Below are positions 49,475-58,844 of a stretch of 64,000 nt of DNA, piece after piece; the first letter of the stretch is position 1; each line of letters begins with the position of its first letter. The stretch covers positions 1-64,000 of the forward strand of contig DATBRV010000020.1 in NCBI GenBank assembly GCA_036560145.1, in the 5' to 3' direction. The notes beneath the pieces were generated by a model. The model was given only the letters and a program-made list of their open reading frames with translations. It was not told where the DNA came from and did not search any database. This DNA is from DATBRV01 sp036560145. Lineage in GTDB: Bacteria > Myxococcota_A > UBA9160 > SMWR01. The translations under genes and the position numbers were made by a program.

Positions 49475-49500
49475 GAACTCCGTTCGCCTTCGGCTCTCTG
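49475..49500 (-). repeat. Interspersed short repeat, degenerate copy 5
   Basis: GAACTCCGTTCGCCTTCGG, the minus-strand-oriented counterpart of GGCGAGCGGAGTTC with changes, in the 46-nt gap between atpA and atpG. It is weaker than the others. Confidence 0.5.
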
Positions 49501-49513
49501 AGCGCTTCGCTTG

Positions 49514-51058
<1,545 letters not shown>

Positions 51059-51107
51059 CGATCCTCGTCCTCGGGGTGCCGGCGCGAAGGGCCGCCGGCG
51101 GATTCGT

Positions 51108-51653
51108 TCAGGTTCGCTTGCTGAGACTGCCGTGCAGCTGCGCGAGCTGCGTGCGCAGGCTGCCGTCGAAGACCACGCCGCCGACGGTCGCCACCGCGCC
51201 GCCCAGAAGAGAGGTGTCGACCGCCTCCTCGAGCTCGATCTGCTTGCCGGTCCGCGCGGCCAGCGCGCGGCGCAGGCGTTCGCGCTGGTCGTCGCGCAGC
51301 TGGGTCGCGGAGACGACCTTGGCCCGCACGCGACCGGCCGCGCCGTCGGCGAGCCGGCAGAACTCCTCGTAGATCGCGTCGAAGTCGATCAGCCGCCGCC
51401 GGTCGACCAGGAAGCTGAAGAAGCTCGAGACGGTGCGGCTCGACCCGAGCCGCGTGCACAGCTCGCGCAGCACCGAGCGCCGCTCCGCCACCGGGTGGAG
51501 CGGCCGGAAGAGCGCGTGACGCAGCTCGCTGCTCTCGGCGAAGAGCCCGTGCAGCGCGGCGAGCTCGGAGCGCACCGCCTCCACGCGCCCCTCCTCGCCG
51601 GCCAGCGAGAAGAGGGCTCGCGCATAGCGCCTGGCTGCGGCCGAGGATTGCAT
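51108..51653 (-). CDS. atpH: ATP synthase F1 delta subunit (OSCP)
   Basis: 181 residues. Stator subunit that links F1 to the b dimer. The N-terminal helical bundle starts SSAAARRYARALFSLAGEEGRVEAV and the C-terminal domain has LDRRRLIDFDAIYEEFCRLAD and the final GGVVFDGSLRTQLAQLHGSL. It is between atpF and atpA. Confidence 0.96.
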   Translation of the reverse strand: MQSSAAARRYARALFSLAGEEGRVEAVRSELAALHGLFAESSELRHALFRPLHPVAERRSVLRELCTRLGSSRTVSSFFSFLVDRRRLIDFDAIYEEFCRLADGAAGRVRAKVVSATQLRDDQRERLRRALAARTGKQIELEEAVDTSLLGGAVATVGGVVFDGSLRTQLAQLHGSLSKRT

Positions 51654-51657
51654 CGCC

Positions 51658-52254
51658 CTACCTGTCCGGGCTCGGGCGGGCTGGGCCCGCGGCGGGCGCC
51701 CGCTCGATGGTCGTCACGAATTCGTCGAGCAGGCGGTCCTGGTCGGTGCCAGTGATCTGCCGGCGCAGCGTTTCCCTCGCGAGCTCGACGGCGAGATCGG
51801 CCGCCTCCTGGCGGAGCTGGGCGCGGGCGCGCCGCAGCTCCTGATCGACCGCGGCGATCGCGTCGCGCCGGATCCGCTCGGCCCCCGCCGTGGCGTCGGC
51901 CAGGATCTGCTCGCGCTCGGCGGCGGCCCGCTCGCGCGCCGTCTGACGGATCCCGGCCAGCTCGCTCTCGAGATCCATCAGGCGCCGCTGCCACTTCGCG
52001 TAGCGCGCCTCCGCTTCGGTCCGCACGTCGGCCGCCGCCTTCAGGTCCTCCTGGATCCCCCGGCGGCGATCGCCGAAGAAGTCCGAGATCGGCTTGCGCG
52101 CGAAATACAACAGCACGCCGATCAGCAGCGCGAAGTTGAGCAGCGCGTAGAAGAGATCGCGGGCGCCGCCGTGCGCGCCGCCTTCCGCGTGCGCCGGGAG
52201 CGCCATCAGCACGAGCGCCGCCGTCGCGAGGGCCGTGCGGGCGAGCCGTGCCAT
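51658..52254 (-). CDS. atpF: ATP synthase F0 b subunit with signal-like N terminus
   Basis: 198 residues from the ATG at 52252-52254, overlapping the upstream b' stop (TGATG). It starts with a cleavable-looking leader MARLARTALATAALVLMALPAHA, then the membrane helix LFYALLNFALLIGVLLYFARK and a long heptad-rich stalk to the C terminus (KPISDFFGDRRRGIQ, ...ERAAAEREQILADATAGAERIRRDAIAAVDQEL). The leader before the b-type helix is a feature of delta-proteobacterial b subunits. It is the second of two stalk subunits. Confidence 0.93.
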   Translation of the reverse strand: MARLARTALATAALVLMALPAHAEGGAHGGARDLFYALLNFALLIGVLLYFARKPISDFFGDRRRGIQEDLKAAADVRTEAEARYAKWQRRLMDLESELAGIRQTARERAAAEREQILADATAGAERIRRDAIAAVDQELRRARAQLRQEAADLAVELARETLRRQITGTDQDRLLDEFVTTIERAPAAGPARPSPDR

Positions 52255-52778
52255 CAGGACACCGCCCGGCCGAGCACGCGCGAGGCGGCTTCGCGCCCGA
52301 GCGGCTCGACGTCGACGCGCAGCCGCGTGCGCGCGGCGGCGAGCTCGCCGGCGACCTCGCGGCGCGCTCGCTCGATCTCCTGCTCGGCCTCGGCGCGCGC
52401 CTGCGCGGTGCGCGCGGAGGTCTCGCTGCGGGCGCTCGCGAGCTCGGCACGCCGCATCTGCTCCGCCTCGACCCGCACGTCGGCCACGGCCTGCTCGTAG
52501 CGGGCGAGGATCTCGTCGGCGCTGGCGGCGAGCTTCTCGGCGCGCGCGCGGGTGCCCACGGTGCGCTCGACGCGCAGGTCGAGGGCGCGCAGCAGCGGGC
52601 GGAAGAGCAGGGCGTTGACCGGCACCAGCAGCAGCGCGAAGAGCGCCATCATGACCAGCAGCATCGGAAGGTCGGGCCACAGCACGATGCCGCCCTCGGA
52701 GGCCGTGGCCGTGGGGGCCGCGAGGAGCAACACCGCGAGCGCGGCGGCGAGGGGTTCGGGCCGGGGAACGCGGTGCAT
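52254..52778 (-). CDS. atpF': ATP synthase F0 b' subunit
   Basis: 174 residues from the ATG at 52776-52778; an upstream in-frame ATG is too far. It has a leader (MHRVPRPEPLAAALAVLLLAAPTATA), then a membrane helix PMLLVMMALFALLLVPVNALLFRPLL and a long stalk (RTVGTRARAEKLAASADEILARYEQAVADVRVEAEQMRR...). Paired b and b' genes before atpH-A-G-D-C without atpB/E match operons of Geobacter and related groups; atpB, atpE and atpI are elsewhere. It heads the unit; 232 nt upstream of it lie before the repeat at 53.0 kb. Confidence 0.88.
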   Translation of the reverse strand: MHRVPRPEPLAAALAVLLLAAPTATASEGGIVLWPDLPMLLVMMALFALLLVPVNALLFRPLLRALDLRVERTVGTRARAEKLAASADEILARYEQAVADVRVEAEQMRRAELASARSETSARTAQARAEAEQEIERARREVAGELAAARTRLRVDVEPLGREAASRVLGRAVS

Positions 52779-53010
52779 TGATGCCTGTCGCTCCGAGCCT
52801 GTCTGGGTCGCTGGGTCGCGCCGCGAGCCGATCCGAGGGGCCCCGATCGACGGAGCCGCTACGCATCCGCGCGACGAGCGGGCGCAACGATGGAACACCG
52901 GGCTGCCGGATCGCGGCGAGCCGCGCCGGCAATCAGGCGGCGGGAGTCTTACATAGCCGGCGCGAACTTCAAGACGACGCCGGGCCCGGATCCCGGGCGC
53001 TGCAAGCCAA

Positions 53011-53041
53011 GCGCGCAGCGAGCCGAAGGCGAGCGGAGTTC
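53011..53041. repeat. Interspersed short repeat, copy 6
   Basis: GCGCGCAGCGAGCC followed by GAAGGCGAGCGGAGTTC, a perfect consensus copy, ending over the stop of the bactofilin gene. It lies between atpF' and the bactofilin. Confidence 0.7.
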
Positions 53042-53426
53042 ATGATTCCGGCCTCTTGGCGTCCGGGCCGAGGGGGCGGCCCGCCGTGCAGCGGCCCTCG
53101 AGCAGCGCGCCGTCGGCGAGCGAGAAGCTGGGCGTCGAGAGCTCGCCGCGGACCCGGGCGGTTCCGGCCAGCGCGATCCGGCGGCTGGCCCGCACCTCGC
53201 CCGCGAGCGACCCGGCCACCATCAGCTCGTCGGTCTCGACCCGCGCCTCGACGCTCGCGCGGGGCCCGATCCAGAGGGGTCCGGGCCCGATCACCTCGCC
53301 GCGCAGCTGGCCGTCGATCCGGGCCGGGCCGTCGAGCGCGAGCAGGCCCGAGAACTCGGCGGCTTCCGCGACCAGCACGGGGGCCGCCGCGCCGGCTGCG
53401 TCAAAAGACTCGCCGGGCTCACGCAT
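53040..53426 (-). CDS. Bactofilin-family polymer-forming cytoskeletal protein
   Basis: 128 residues from the ATG at 53424-53426, overlapping the parB stop by 8 nt. The middle is a right-handed beta-helix bactofilin domain (LLALDGPARIDGQLRGEVIGPGPLWIGPRASVEARVETDELMVAGSLAGEVRASRRIALAGTARVRGELSTPSFSLADGALLEG, read as short G-x-[IVL] rungs). Bactofilins polymerise without nucleotides; in Myxococcus BacNOP filaments hold the ParABS machinery. Overlap with parB gives the same link here. The rest is short, so it is a minimal bactofilin. Confidence 0.82.
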   Translation of the reverse strand: MREPGESFDAAGAAAPVLVAEAAEFSGLLALDGPARIDGQLRGEVIGPGPLWIGPRASVEARVETDELMVAGSLAGEVRASRRIALAGTARVRGELSTPSFSLADGALLEGRCTAGRPLGPDAKRPES

Positions 53427-54288
53427 CGCCGAGCAGGATCCCGGCGATCCGCTGGAGGTCCTCGCCTCCGAAGTACTCGATCTCGACACGGCCGCGGGAG
53501 GCGTCCCCCTGGATCCGGACCCGGGTCTGCAAGCGCTGACGCAGGGAGTCGATCACACGCTGGAGGTTCGGGTCGACGCTCGCGCGGGAGCGGCCAGGGG
53601 TGCGGGCGACGGCCGGCCGCGCGATCGCCTCGGCGGTGCGCACCGAGAGCTGCTCGCGCACGATGCGGTCGCGCAGGTGGCGGCGCCGCTCGGGGTTGGC
53701 GACCTGGAGCAGGGCCTTCGCGTGGCCCGCCGTCAGGCGCTGCTCCTCGACGTCCTCCTGGAGCTCGCGGGGCAGCTCGAGCAGGCGCAGGTGGTTCGCC
53801 ACCGTCGAGCGGTCGAGGCTGACGCGCCGGCCGATCTCGTCCTGGGTCTTGCCGCTCTCGAGCAGGGTCCGGAAGGCGTGCGCCAGCTCGATCGGATTCA
53901 GGTCGCGGCGCTGGACGTTCTCGATCAGGGCCAGCTCGAGGCGGTCGCGGTCGTCGACGTCGGCGACCACCGCCGGGATGGCGGCGAGGCCGGCTGCGCG
54001 CGCGGCGCGCCAGCGTCGCTCGCCGACCAGCAGCTGGTAGCGATCGCCGACCCGCCGCACCACGACGGGCTGGAGCACGCCGTGCTGCTCGATCGAATCC
54101 GAGAGCTTCGCGAGCGCGTCCGGGTCGAAGCGGCGGCGCGGCTGCTCGGGGTTGGCATCGATCCGGTCGACGGGGATCTCGCCCGGCGCGAGCCTCGGGG
54201 CGGCGGGCTCCTGCGCCAGCGACGCGGGCGGCGCGCCCGGCAGCAGGGCGCCGATGCCGCGCCCGAGTGCGTTAGGTCGAGTGCTCAT
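53419..54288 (-). CDS. parB: Chromosome partitioning protein ParB
   Basis: 289 residues from the ATG at 54286-54288 (GGAG 5 nt upstream). The N-terminal ALGRGIGALL ParA-interaction motif, CTPase/ParB_N boxes with ANPEQPRRRFDPDAL and GERRWRAA (box II), and an HTH region QDEIGRRVSLDRSTVANHLRLLELPRELQ are all visible, with the C-terminal dimerisation helices. It binds the three parS sites seen 0.9-1.6 kb upstream. It overlaps parA by 17 nt and the bactofilin by 8 nt. Confidence 0.96.
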   Translation of the reverse strand: MSTRPNALGRGIGALLPGAPPASLAQEPAAPRLAPGEIPVDRIDANPEQPRRRFDPDALAKLSDSIEQHGVLQPVVVRRVGDRYQLLVGERRWRAARAAGLAAIPAVVADVDDRDRLELALIENVQRRDLNPIELAHAFRTLLESGKTQDEIGRRVSLDRSTVANHLRLLELPRELQEDVEEQRLTAGHAKALLQVANPERRRHLRDRIVREQLSVRTAEAIARPAVARTPGRSRASVDPNLQRVIDSLRQRLQTRVRIQGDASRGRVEIEYFGGEDLQRIAGILLGDA

Positions 54289-55132
54289 CGGGATCTCCTC
54301 GATGGGTGGGGAGGGGCGGCGGCTCGAGATGCGGCCCCGGCGCGCCGTGGCGCGCGAGGATCTCCTCCGCGAGCTGCAAATGACTGGTCGCGCCCTTCGA
54401 GTGCGCGTCGTAGAGCAGCACCGGCTTGCCATGGCTGGGCGCTTCGCTCAGGCGCACGTTGCGCGGGATCACCGTCTCGAAGACCTGCGACCCGAAGTGC
54501 GAGCGCACCTCGAGCTCGACCTGTCGGCTCAGGTTGTTCCGGCGATCCGCCATCGTGAGCGCGATGCCCTCGAGCGCGAGGTCGGGGTTCAGCTGCTGGC
54601 GCACCAGCTCGATCGTCTCGAGCAGGCCGGCAAGCCCCTCGAGCGCGTAGTACTCGCATTGCAGCGGGATGATCACGGCGTCGGCGGCGGTGAGCGCGTT
54701 CAACGTGAGCAGGCCGAGCGACGGCGGGCAGTCGATCAGGATCAGCTCGTAGGCGTCGCGCAGATCGGCGAGCGCAGCCGCGAACCGGCGCTCGCGGGCG
54801 ATCGCCGAGACCAACTCGATCTCGGCGCCGTAAAGATCGCGGCCCGAGGGAACCACGTGCAGATACCGGAGCTCGGTCGGGTGGACGACATCCTTCATGA
54901 CGCACCTTCCGATGAGTGCGTCATAAACATGTCTTGACGCGCGCTCGGGCAGGTAGGCGCTGGACGCGTTCGCCTGGGGATCGAGGTCGATCAGCAGGGT
55001 GGCCCGCTCGGACGCGGCGAAGGAGGCGGCCAGGTTCACCGCGGTGGTCGTCTTGCCGACGCCGCCCTTCTGATTGACGACAGCGAGCACCCGGCTTCGG
55101 TGCGCGGAGCGCTGCATCTCCAGCGGCCTCAT
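54272..55132 (-). CDS. parA: Chromosome partitioning ATPase ParA
   Basis: 286 residues from the ATG at 55130-55132 (AGGGG upstream). A deviant Walker ATPase: KGGVGKTTTAVNLA, LLIDLDPQANASSAYL, LILIDCPPSLGLLTLNAL, VETVIPRNVRLSEAPSHGKP-like FETVIPRNVRLSEAPS. ParA drives separation of origins with ParB. Its end overlaps parB by 17 nt; rsmG, jag, yidC, rnpA and rpmH follow upstream as in other origin clusters. Confidence 0.97.
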   Translation of the reverse strand: MRPLEMQRSAHRSRVLAVVNQKGGVGKTTTAVNLAASFAASERATLLIDLDPQANASSAYLPERASRHVYDALIGRCVMKDVVHPTELRYLHVVPSGRDLYGAEIELVSAIARERRFAAALADLRDAYELILIDCPPSLGLLTLNALTAADAVIIPLQCEYYALEGLAGLLETIELVRQQLNPDLALEGIALTMADRRNNLSRQVELEVRSHFGSQVFETVIPRNVRLSEAPSHGKPVLLYDAHSKGATSHLQLAEEILARHGAPGPHLEPPPLPTHRGDPDEHST

Positions 55133-55209
55133 GAATCATTCCCCTAGGGGACACTCGGGGTTCACTCTTGATACCACAGTTTCCTCGAGGCCGTCGAGGG
55201 GGGGTTGCG

Positions 55210-55225
55210 CGTTCCACGTGGAACG
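55210..55225. promoter_or_regulatory. parS centromere-like site 1
   Basis: CGTTCCACGTGGAACG, a perfect 16-nt palindrome matching the bacterial parS core GTTCCACGTGGAAC at all positions. It lies between rsmG and parA, immediately next to site 2. Confidence 0.9.
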
Positions 55226-55239
55226 TTTCACGTGGAACG
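55224..55239. promoter_or_regulatory. parS centromere-like site 2
   Basis: CGTTTCACGTGGAACG, overlapping site 1 by 2 nt, with one base off the palindrome (GTTTCACGTGGAAC). Such single changes are tolerated by ParB in characterised systems. Confidence 0.85.
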
Positions 55240-55253
55240 AGCCCGGATCCTGC

Positions 55254-55778
55254 TCAGCGGGCTCGCCGGCCCAGCCAGAGGGTTCGGCTGGGCCCGCCGC
55301 CTGGAACCCGGTAGGCCACCACGCGCTCCGGGATCACGGAGGGATGGGGGGCGATCTCGGGCGGGTGTTCGCCGCCCGGGAGCGCCAGCCAGCCGCCGAC
55401 CTCCGCCCAGGGGATCATCCAGCCGAGCGCCTGCGACGGCTCGGCCACGGCCTGGGCGATCACGGCGGCTCTCGGCTGGGCCGGGACGCGCTCGGCGCGG
55501 CCCCAGAGCGCTGTAACGTTGCCGAGCTCCAGCTCCCGCACCGCCGCGCGCTGGAAGTGGTGCCGCTTCTCGCGGGCCTCGACCAGGAGCAGGGCGGACT
55601 CCGGCCGCAGGACGGCGAGCGGGAGCCCGGGAAAGCCGGCGCCGGATCCGAGATCGACGAGGCTAGCGACGGGCGGCAGGTGGGCGGCGAGCGCCGCAGC
55701 GTCGAGGATCAGCCGGGCCACGATCGACTCGACGTCGCGGTGCCCGCTCAAGTTGATGCGCTGGCCCCAGCGCTCCAA
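55254..55778 (-). CDS. rsmG: 16S rRNA (guanine527-N7)-methyltransferase, start unclear
   Basis: From the TTG at 55778 the protein is 174 residues; conserved coding clearly continues upstream in frame to about 55890 (VDPGRLEAARSRLLAGFVEL, then PDRVEALLRLAALLERWG), which would give about 212 residues, the normal RsmG length. No ATG, GTG or TTG lies in that stretch, so a rare start (CTG, ACG) or an error is implied. Motifs: NLSGHRD, VDLGSGAGFPGLPLAVLRP (SAM-binding), VEAREKRHHFQRAAVRELEL, and IAQAVAEP. It makes m7G in 16S rRNA. Located between jag and parA, with a parS site at its 5' end. Confidence 0.85.
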   Translation of the reverse strand: MERWGQRINLSGHRDVESIVARLILDAAALAAHLPPVASLVDLGSGAGFPGLPLAVLRPESALLLVEAREKRHHFQRAAVRELELGNVTALWGRAERVPAQPRAAVIAQAVAEPSQALGWMIPWAEVGGWLALPGGEHPPEIAPHPSVIPERVVAYRVPGGGPSRTLWLGRRAR

Positions 55779-55894
55779 CAGCGCGGCGAGCCGGAGCAGC
55801 GCCTCGACCCGATCCGGCGGCGCGGGAAGCGCGAGCTCGACGAAGCCGGCGAGCAGCCGCGACCGCGCGGCCTCGAGCCGGCCGGGGTCGACCC

Positions 55895-55910
55895 CGTTCC
55901 ACGTGGAACG
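55895..55910. promoter_or_regulatory. parS centromere-like site 3
   Basis: CGTTCCACGTGGAACG, identical to site 1 and 685 nt from it. It lies in the junction of jag and rsmG, 5 nt after the jag stop, where the rsmG start would be expected. Confidence 0.9.
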
Positions 55911-55914
55911 TTCG

Positions 55915-56898
55915 TCAGCCGTCGGTGCGATCGGCGGCGGCGGCGGCCTCGCGCCGCGCCTGCTCGTACTCGGGAGCGCCCGCCGGAACCACGACCACCT
56001 GCCGATAACGGCCCTCGCCGATGCTCATGGTCGCGATGTCGCTCTCGTCGCGGAGCGCGATGTGGATCAGGCGGCGATCCTTGCCGTTCATCGGGTCGAG
56101 CGCCACGGCCCGGCCCGTCTCGCGGGCCCGCTTGGCCCCGCGCTCCGCCAGCCGCTCGAGCAGGCTGTCCCGCGATTCGGCGTCGCCCTCGACCTCGAGC
56201 ACGATCCGCGGCCCTTCCGCCTCGCCGCGACTGGCCGCCTGGTTCGCAATGATCTGAAGCGCGTCGACCGGACGGCCGTCGCCGGCGATCAGCGCGCGGG
56301 CGGCAGGGCCCTTCACGTCGATCACGAGCAGGTCGCTCTCCGCGTTCTCCCCGATCTCGAACGGTCCGAGCTCCATCCGCTCGATCAGGCCCAGCACGTA
56401 ACGGGCGATCTCCCCGATCTCGCCCCGCGGAGCGCCGATCGACGGCTCGGCCTCGGCGCGTGGCGTGTCCTCGCGCCGCGGCGCCGCGACCCGCTCCTCG
56501 CCGAACCCTTCCGATCCCCGTCCGCCGCGGCCCTCGCCGCCGCGATCCATGCCGCGCCGGGGAGCGTCGCCGCGGCCGCCGCCCTCGCCGCGATCACCGC
56601 GCCCGGGGCGCGAACGCCCCCGGTCACCGCGATCCCCTCGCTCGCCCCGGTCGCCGCGGTCTCCGCGATCGCCGCGCTCTCCCCGGTCCCCTCGCTCGCC
56701 GCCGCGCGACGACGGCGCGCGGTTGCGCGGAGCGGCCACGATCGCGCAGCGGCCTCCCAGTCCGTAGACCTCGCCCGGGCGGAACTCGCTGATCGTGAGC
56801 GTGTCGACCGTGGTTCCAAAATACTTGCAAGCCCGCGCGACCGCGTCTTCGCGGCTCTCGCCCACGAATTCGTGGGGCTCGTTCATTGCGTCGTACAT
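55915..56898 (-). CDS. jag: Jag/KhpB RNA-binding protein with RG-rich insert
   Basis: 327 residues from the ATG at 56896-56898 (GGAG 6 nt upstream). N-terminal Jag domain (FVGESREDAVARACKYFGTTVDTLTISE), a ~65-residue low-complexity region rich in RGD/RGE, then a KH domain (about 195-250, DLLVIDVKGPAARALIAGDG), and a C-terminal R3H (RETGRAVALDPMNGKDRRLIHIALRDESDI). Jag/KhpB binds RNA and sits near yidC in many bacteria, including this one. The RG-rich insert is unusual in length. Confidence 0.93.
   Translation of the reverse strand: MYDAMNEPHEFVGESREDAVARACKYFGTTVDTLTISEFRPGEVYGLGGRCAIVAAPRNRAPSSRGGERGDRGERGDRGDRGDRGERGDRGDRGRSRPGRGDRGEGGGRGDAPRRGMDRGGEGRGGRGSEGFGEERVAAPRREDTPRAEAEPSIGAPRGEIGEIARYVLGLIERMELGPFEIGENAESDLLVIDVKGPAARALIAGDGRPVDALQIIANQAASRGEAEGPRIVLEVEGDAESRDSLLERLAERGAKRARETGRAVALDPMNGKDRRLIHIALRDESDIATMSIGEGRYRQVVVVPAGAPEYEQARREAAAAADRTDG
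56509..56706 (-). repeat. RG/GD low-complexity coding tract in jag
   Basis: Encodes residues about 65-130 of Jag. Repeats of RGDRGE and GDRGDRG with imperfect trinucleotide repetition (GAC/CGC/GGC), then GRGDRGEGGGRGD. RGG-type tracts are RNA-binding in other proteins. Copy number of the core repeat may vary between strains. Confidence 0.75.
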
Positions 56899-56939
56899 TC
56901 GAATCTCCTGGCTCCGTTGCGTGATGGGTGGAGGAAGAC

Positions 56940-58601
56940 CTAGGCCGCCGTACGCAAGCGGCGGCCGATCCAGAGCTGATGGGAGATGGCGATCACGTTG
57001 CTCACCATCCAGTAGAGCACGAGTCCCGACGGAAATTGATAGAACATCACCGTCATCATCACGGGCATCACGACCAGCATCATCTTCGCCTGCGCGGGGT
57101 CGACCTGCATCGGCGTCAGCTTCTGCTGCACGATCATCGAGAGGCCCATCAGTATCGGCAGCACCCGCACGGGAAGATCGAGCCCCGGGATCGTGAAGAG
57201 GGATTCCGGGATCGAGAGGTCCGTGATCCATCCGAAGAAGGGCGAGTGGCGCAGCTCGATCGAGCTGCGCAGCGCGTAGAAGAGCCCGATGAAGACCGGG
57301 ATCTGGAGCACCATCGGGAGGCATCCGCCCAGCGGATTCACGCCCTCCTGACGATAGAGCTTCATCATCTCCTCGGACTGCTTGGCCTTGTCGTCGCCGA
57401 ACTTGGCTTTCAGCTCCTCGAGCTTCGGCGCCAGCGCCCGCATGCGCTCCATCGAGCGCATCTGCCGGTTGGTGAGCGGCGCCGTCACCAGGCGCACCAG
57501 GATCGTCAGCACGATGATCGCGACGCCGTAGTTCGGCACCACCGAGTAGAGCGCCTGGAGCAGCCAGTGGAAGAATCGGGTGAGCGGAACCACCCAGGTG
57601 TATCCGAGGTCGATGGCGCGGATCAGGCCGCTACCGAGCGCCTCGAGCCCATGCTCGTCCTTGGGCCCCAGATAGACGCGGTAGACCCGCTCCGCGGACT
57701 GGGCGGGCGGGATCTCGATCCCGTCGAAGAAGACCTCCACCACGGCCGAGCGCCCCGGCTCCGCGGTCTGGAAGCGAGCGTTCGCCCGCGCCGGTTGATC
57801 GGGAATCACGGCGCTCAGGAAATACGGAAGGTCGATGCCGGCCCAGTCGATCTCGCGCGCGAGCTCGACGCTGCGGTCGGGATTGCGGCTGAAGAAACCC
57901 GGCACCCCGAACTGCGCGAGCGGCAGCCGCGTCACGCTTCCCTCGTGCAGCGCGGCGAGCGCCTGATCCTTGAAGTCCGAGCCCGGCATCGCATGCGCGG
58001 GCCAGGTCACGCCGAAGCGCGGCGAGACGGCGGCGCTCGATCCGTTCTCGACCGCGACCTTCAGCGCGAACGTGTAGCCATCGGGCTCGAACGAGTAGGT
58101 CTTGCGGACCACCACGCCGCCGCTCTGGTAGCGGAACACGATGCTCGAGCCGTCGTTCGATTCGAGCTCGAAGTTCCGCGCGGCGAGCGAGCCGAGGCCG
58201 AGCTCCTCGAGCGGCGTCACCAGCGCCGGCGGCACCCCGGCGAGCACCTCGATCAGTCGGATCGGAACCTGCCCCGCGCGCGGCCCCGAATCGAAGCCGC
58301 GCAGCTCCCAGCCTTCGAGCCCGGCGCCGCGGCTGGTGAGCGTTGCGAAGAAGGCCGGTCGCTCGATCCGCAGCGTCTGCGCGGCCGCCTCCTGCACCGG
58401 AGCGGCCGGAACCGGCCGAGCCTCCGGCGGCGTGACCGCCGCGGGTGCGACCGCGGGCGCCGTCGGCGTCGCCGTCGGCGCGCTTTCCTCCGCGACGACA
58501 GGCGCCTGCGTAGCGGGACGCTTCGGAGGACCGGTCAAGAGCATCCAGCCGGTCAGCACCGCAAACGAAAGAGCAAATGCTAGAAAGAGGTTACGATCCA
58601 A
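56940..58601 (-). CDS. yidC: Membrane protein insertase YidC
   Basis: 553 residues. N-terminal signal anchor (MDRNLFLAFALSFAVLTGWMLL), a large periplasmic beta-sandwich P1 domain (about 70-340) as in Gram-negative YidC, and a C-terminal 60KD_IMP domain with helices VVPLTRFFHWLLQALYSVVPNYGVAIIVLTILVRLVTAPLTNRQMRSMERM (two motifs), QEGVNPLGGCLPMVLQIPVFIGLFYALRSSIELR, and a basic C terminus. It inserts inner-membrane proteins with or without SecYEG. Its place between yidD and jag is the classical order rpmH-rnpA-yidD-yidC-jag. Confidence 0.98.
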   Translation of the reverse strand: MDRNLFLAFALSFAVLTGWMLLTGPPKRPATQAPVVAEESAPTATPTAPAVAPAAVTPPEARPVPAAPVQEAAAQTLRIERPAFFATLTSRGAGLEGWELRGFDSGPRAGQVPIRLIEVLAGVPPALVTPLEELGLGSLAARNFELESNDGSSIVFRYQSGGVVVRKTYSFEPDGYTFALKVAVENGSSAAVSPRFGVTWPAHAMPGSDFKDQALAALHEGSVTRLPLAQFGVPGFFSRNPDRSVELAREIDWAGIDLPYFLSAVIPDQPARANARFQTAEPGRSAVVEVFFDGIEIPPAQSAERVYRVYLGPKDEHGLEALGSGLIRAIDLGYTWVVPLTRFFHWLLQALYSVVPNYGVAIIVLTILVRLVTAPLTNRQMRSMERMRALAPKLEELKAKFGDDKAKQSEEMMKLYRQEGVNPLGGCLPMVLQIPVFIGLFYALRSSIELRHSPFFGWITDLSIPESLFTIPGLDLPVRVLPILMGLSMIVQQKLTPMQVDPAQAKMMLVVMPVMMTVMFYQFPSGLVLYWMVSNVIAISHQLWIGRRLRTAA

Positions 58602-58610
58602 GTTGCCGAC

Positions 58611-58844
58611 TCAAGGAAGCGGGTCGTAGCCGTGATCCCCGAGGGGATGACAGCGGGCCAGCCGTTTTGCCGCGAGCCAAGGACCGCGCAGGGGACCATG
58701 GCGCTCGACCGCTTCGATCGCATAGTGCGAGCAGCTGGGCTCGAAGCGGCAGGCCGGTCCGAGCCAGGGCGAGAGCGTCCACTGATAGATCCGGATCGCG
58801 GCGATCAGCAGCCTGCTCGCGAGCCATCGCACGCCGTCCCCCAT
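58611..58844 (-). CDS. yidD: Membrane protein insertion efficiency factor YidD
   Basis: 77 residues from the ATG at 58842-58844, which overlaps the rnpA stop as TAATG. Conserved core with three Cys: IYQWTLSPWLGPACRFEPSCSHYAIEAVERHG and LARCHPLGDHGYDP (split). YidD assists YidC. Typical length and place. Confidence 0.96.
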   Translation of the reverse strand: MGDGVRWLASRLLIAAIRIYQWTLSPWLGPACRFEPSCSHYAIEAVERHGPLRGPWLAAKRLARCHPLGDHGYDPLP

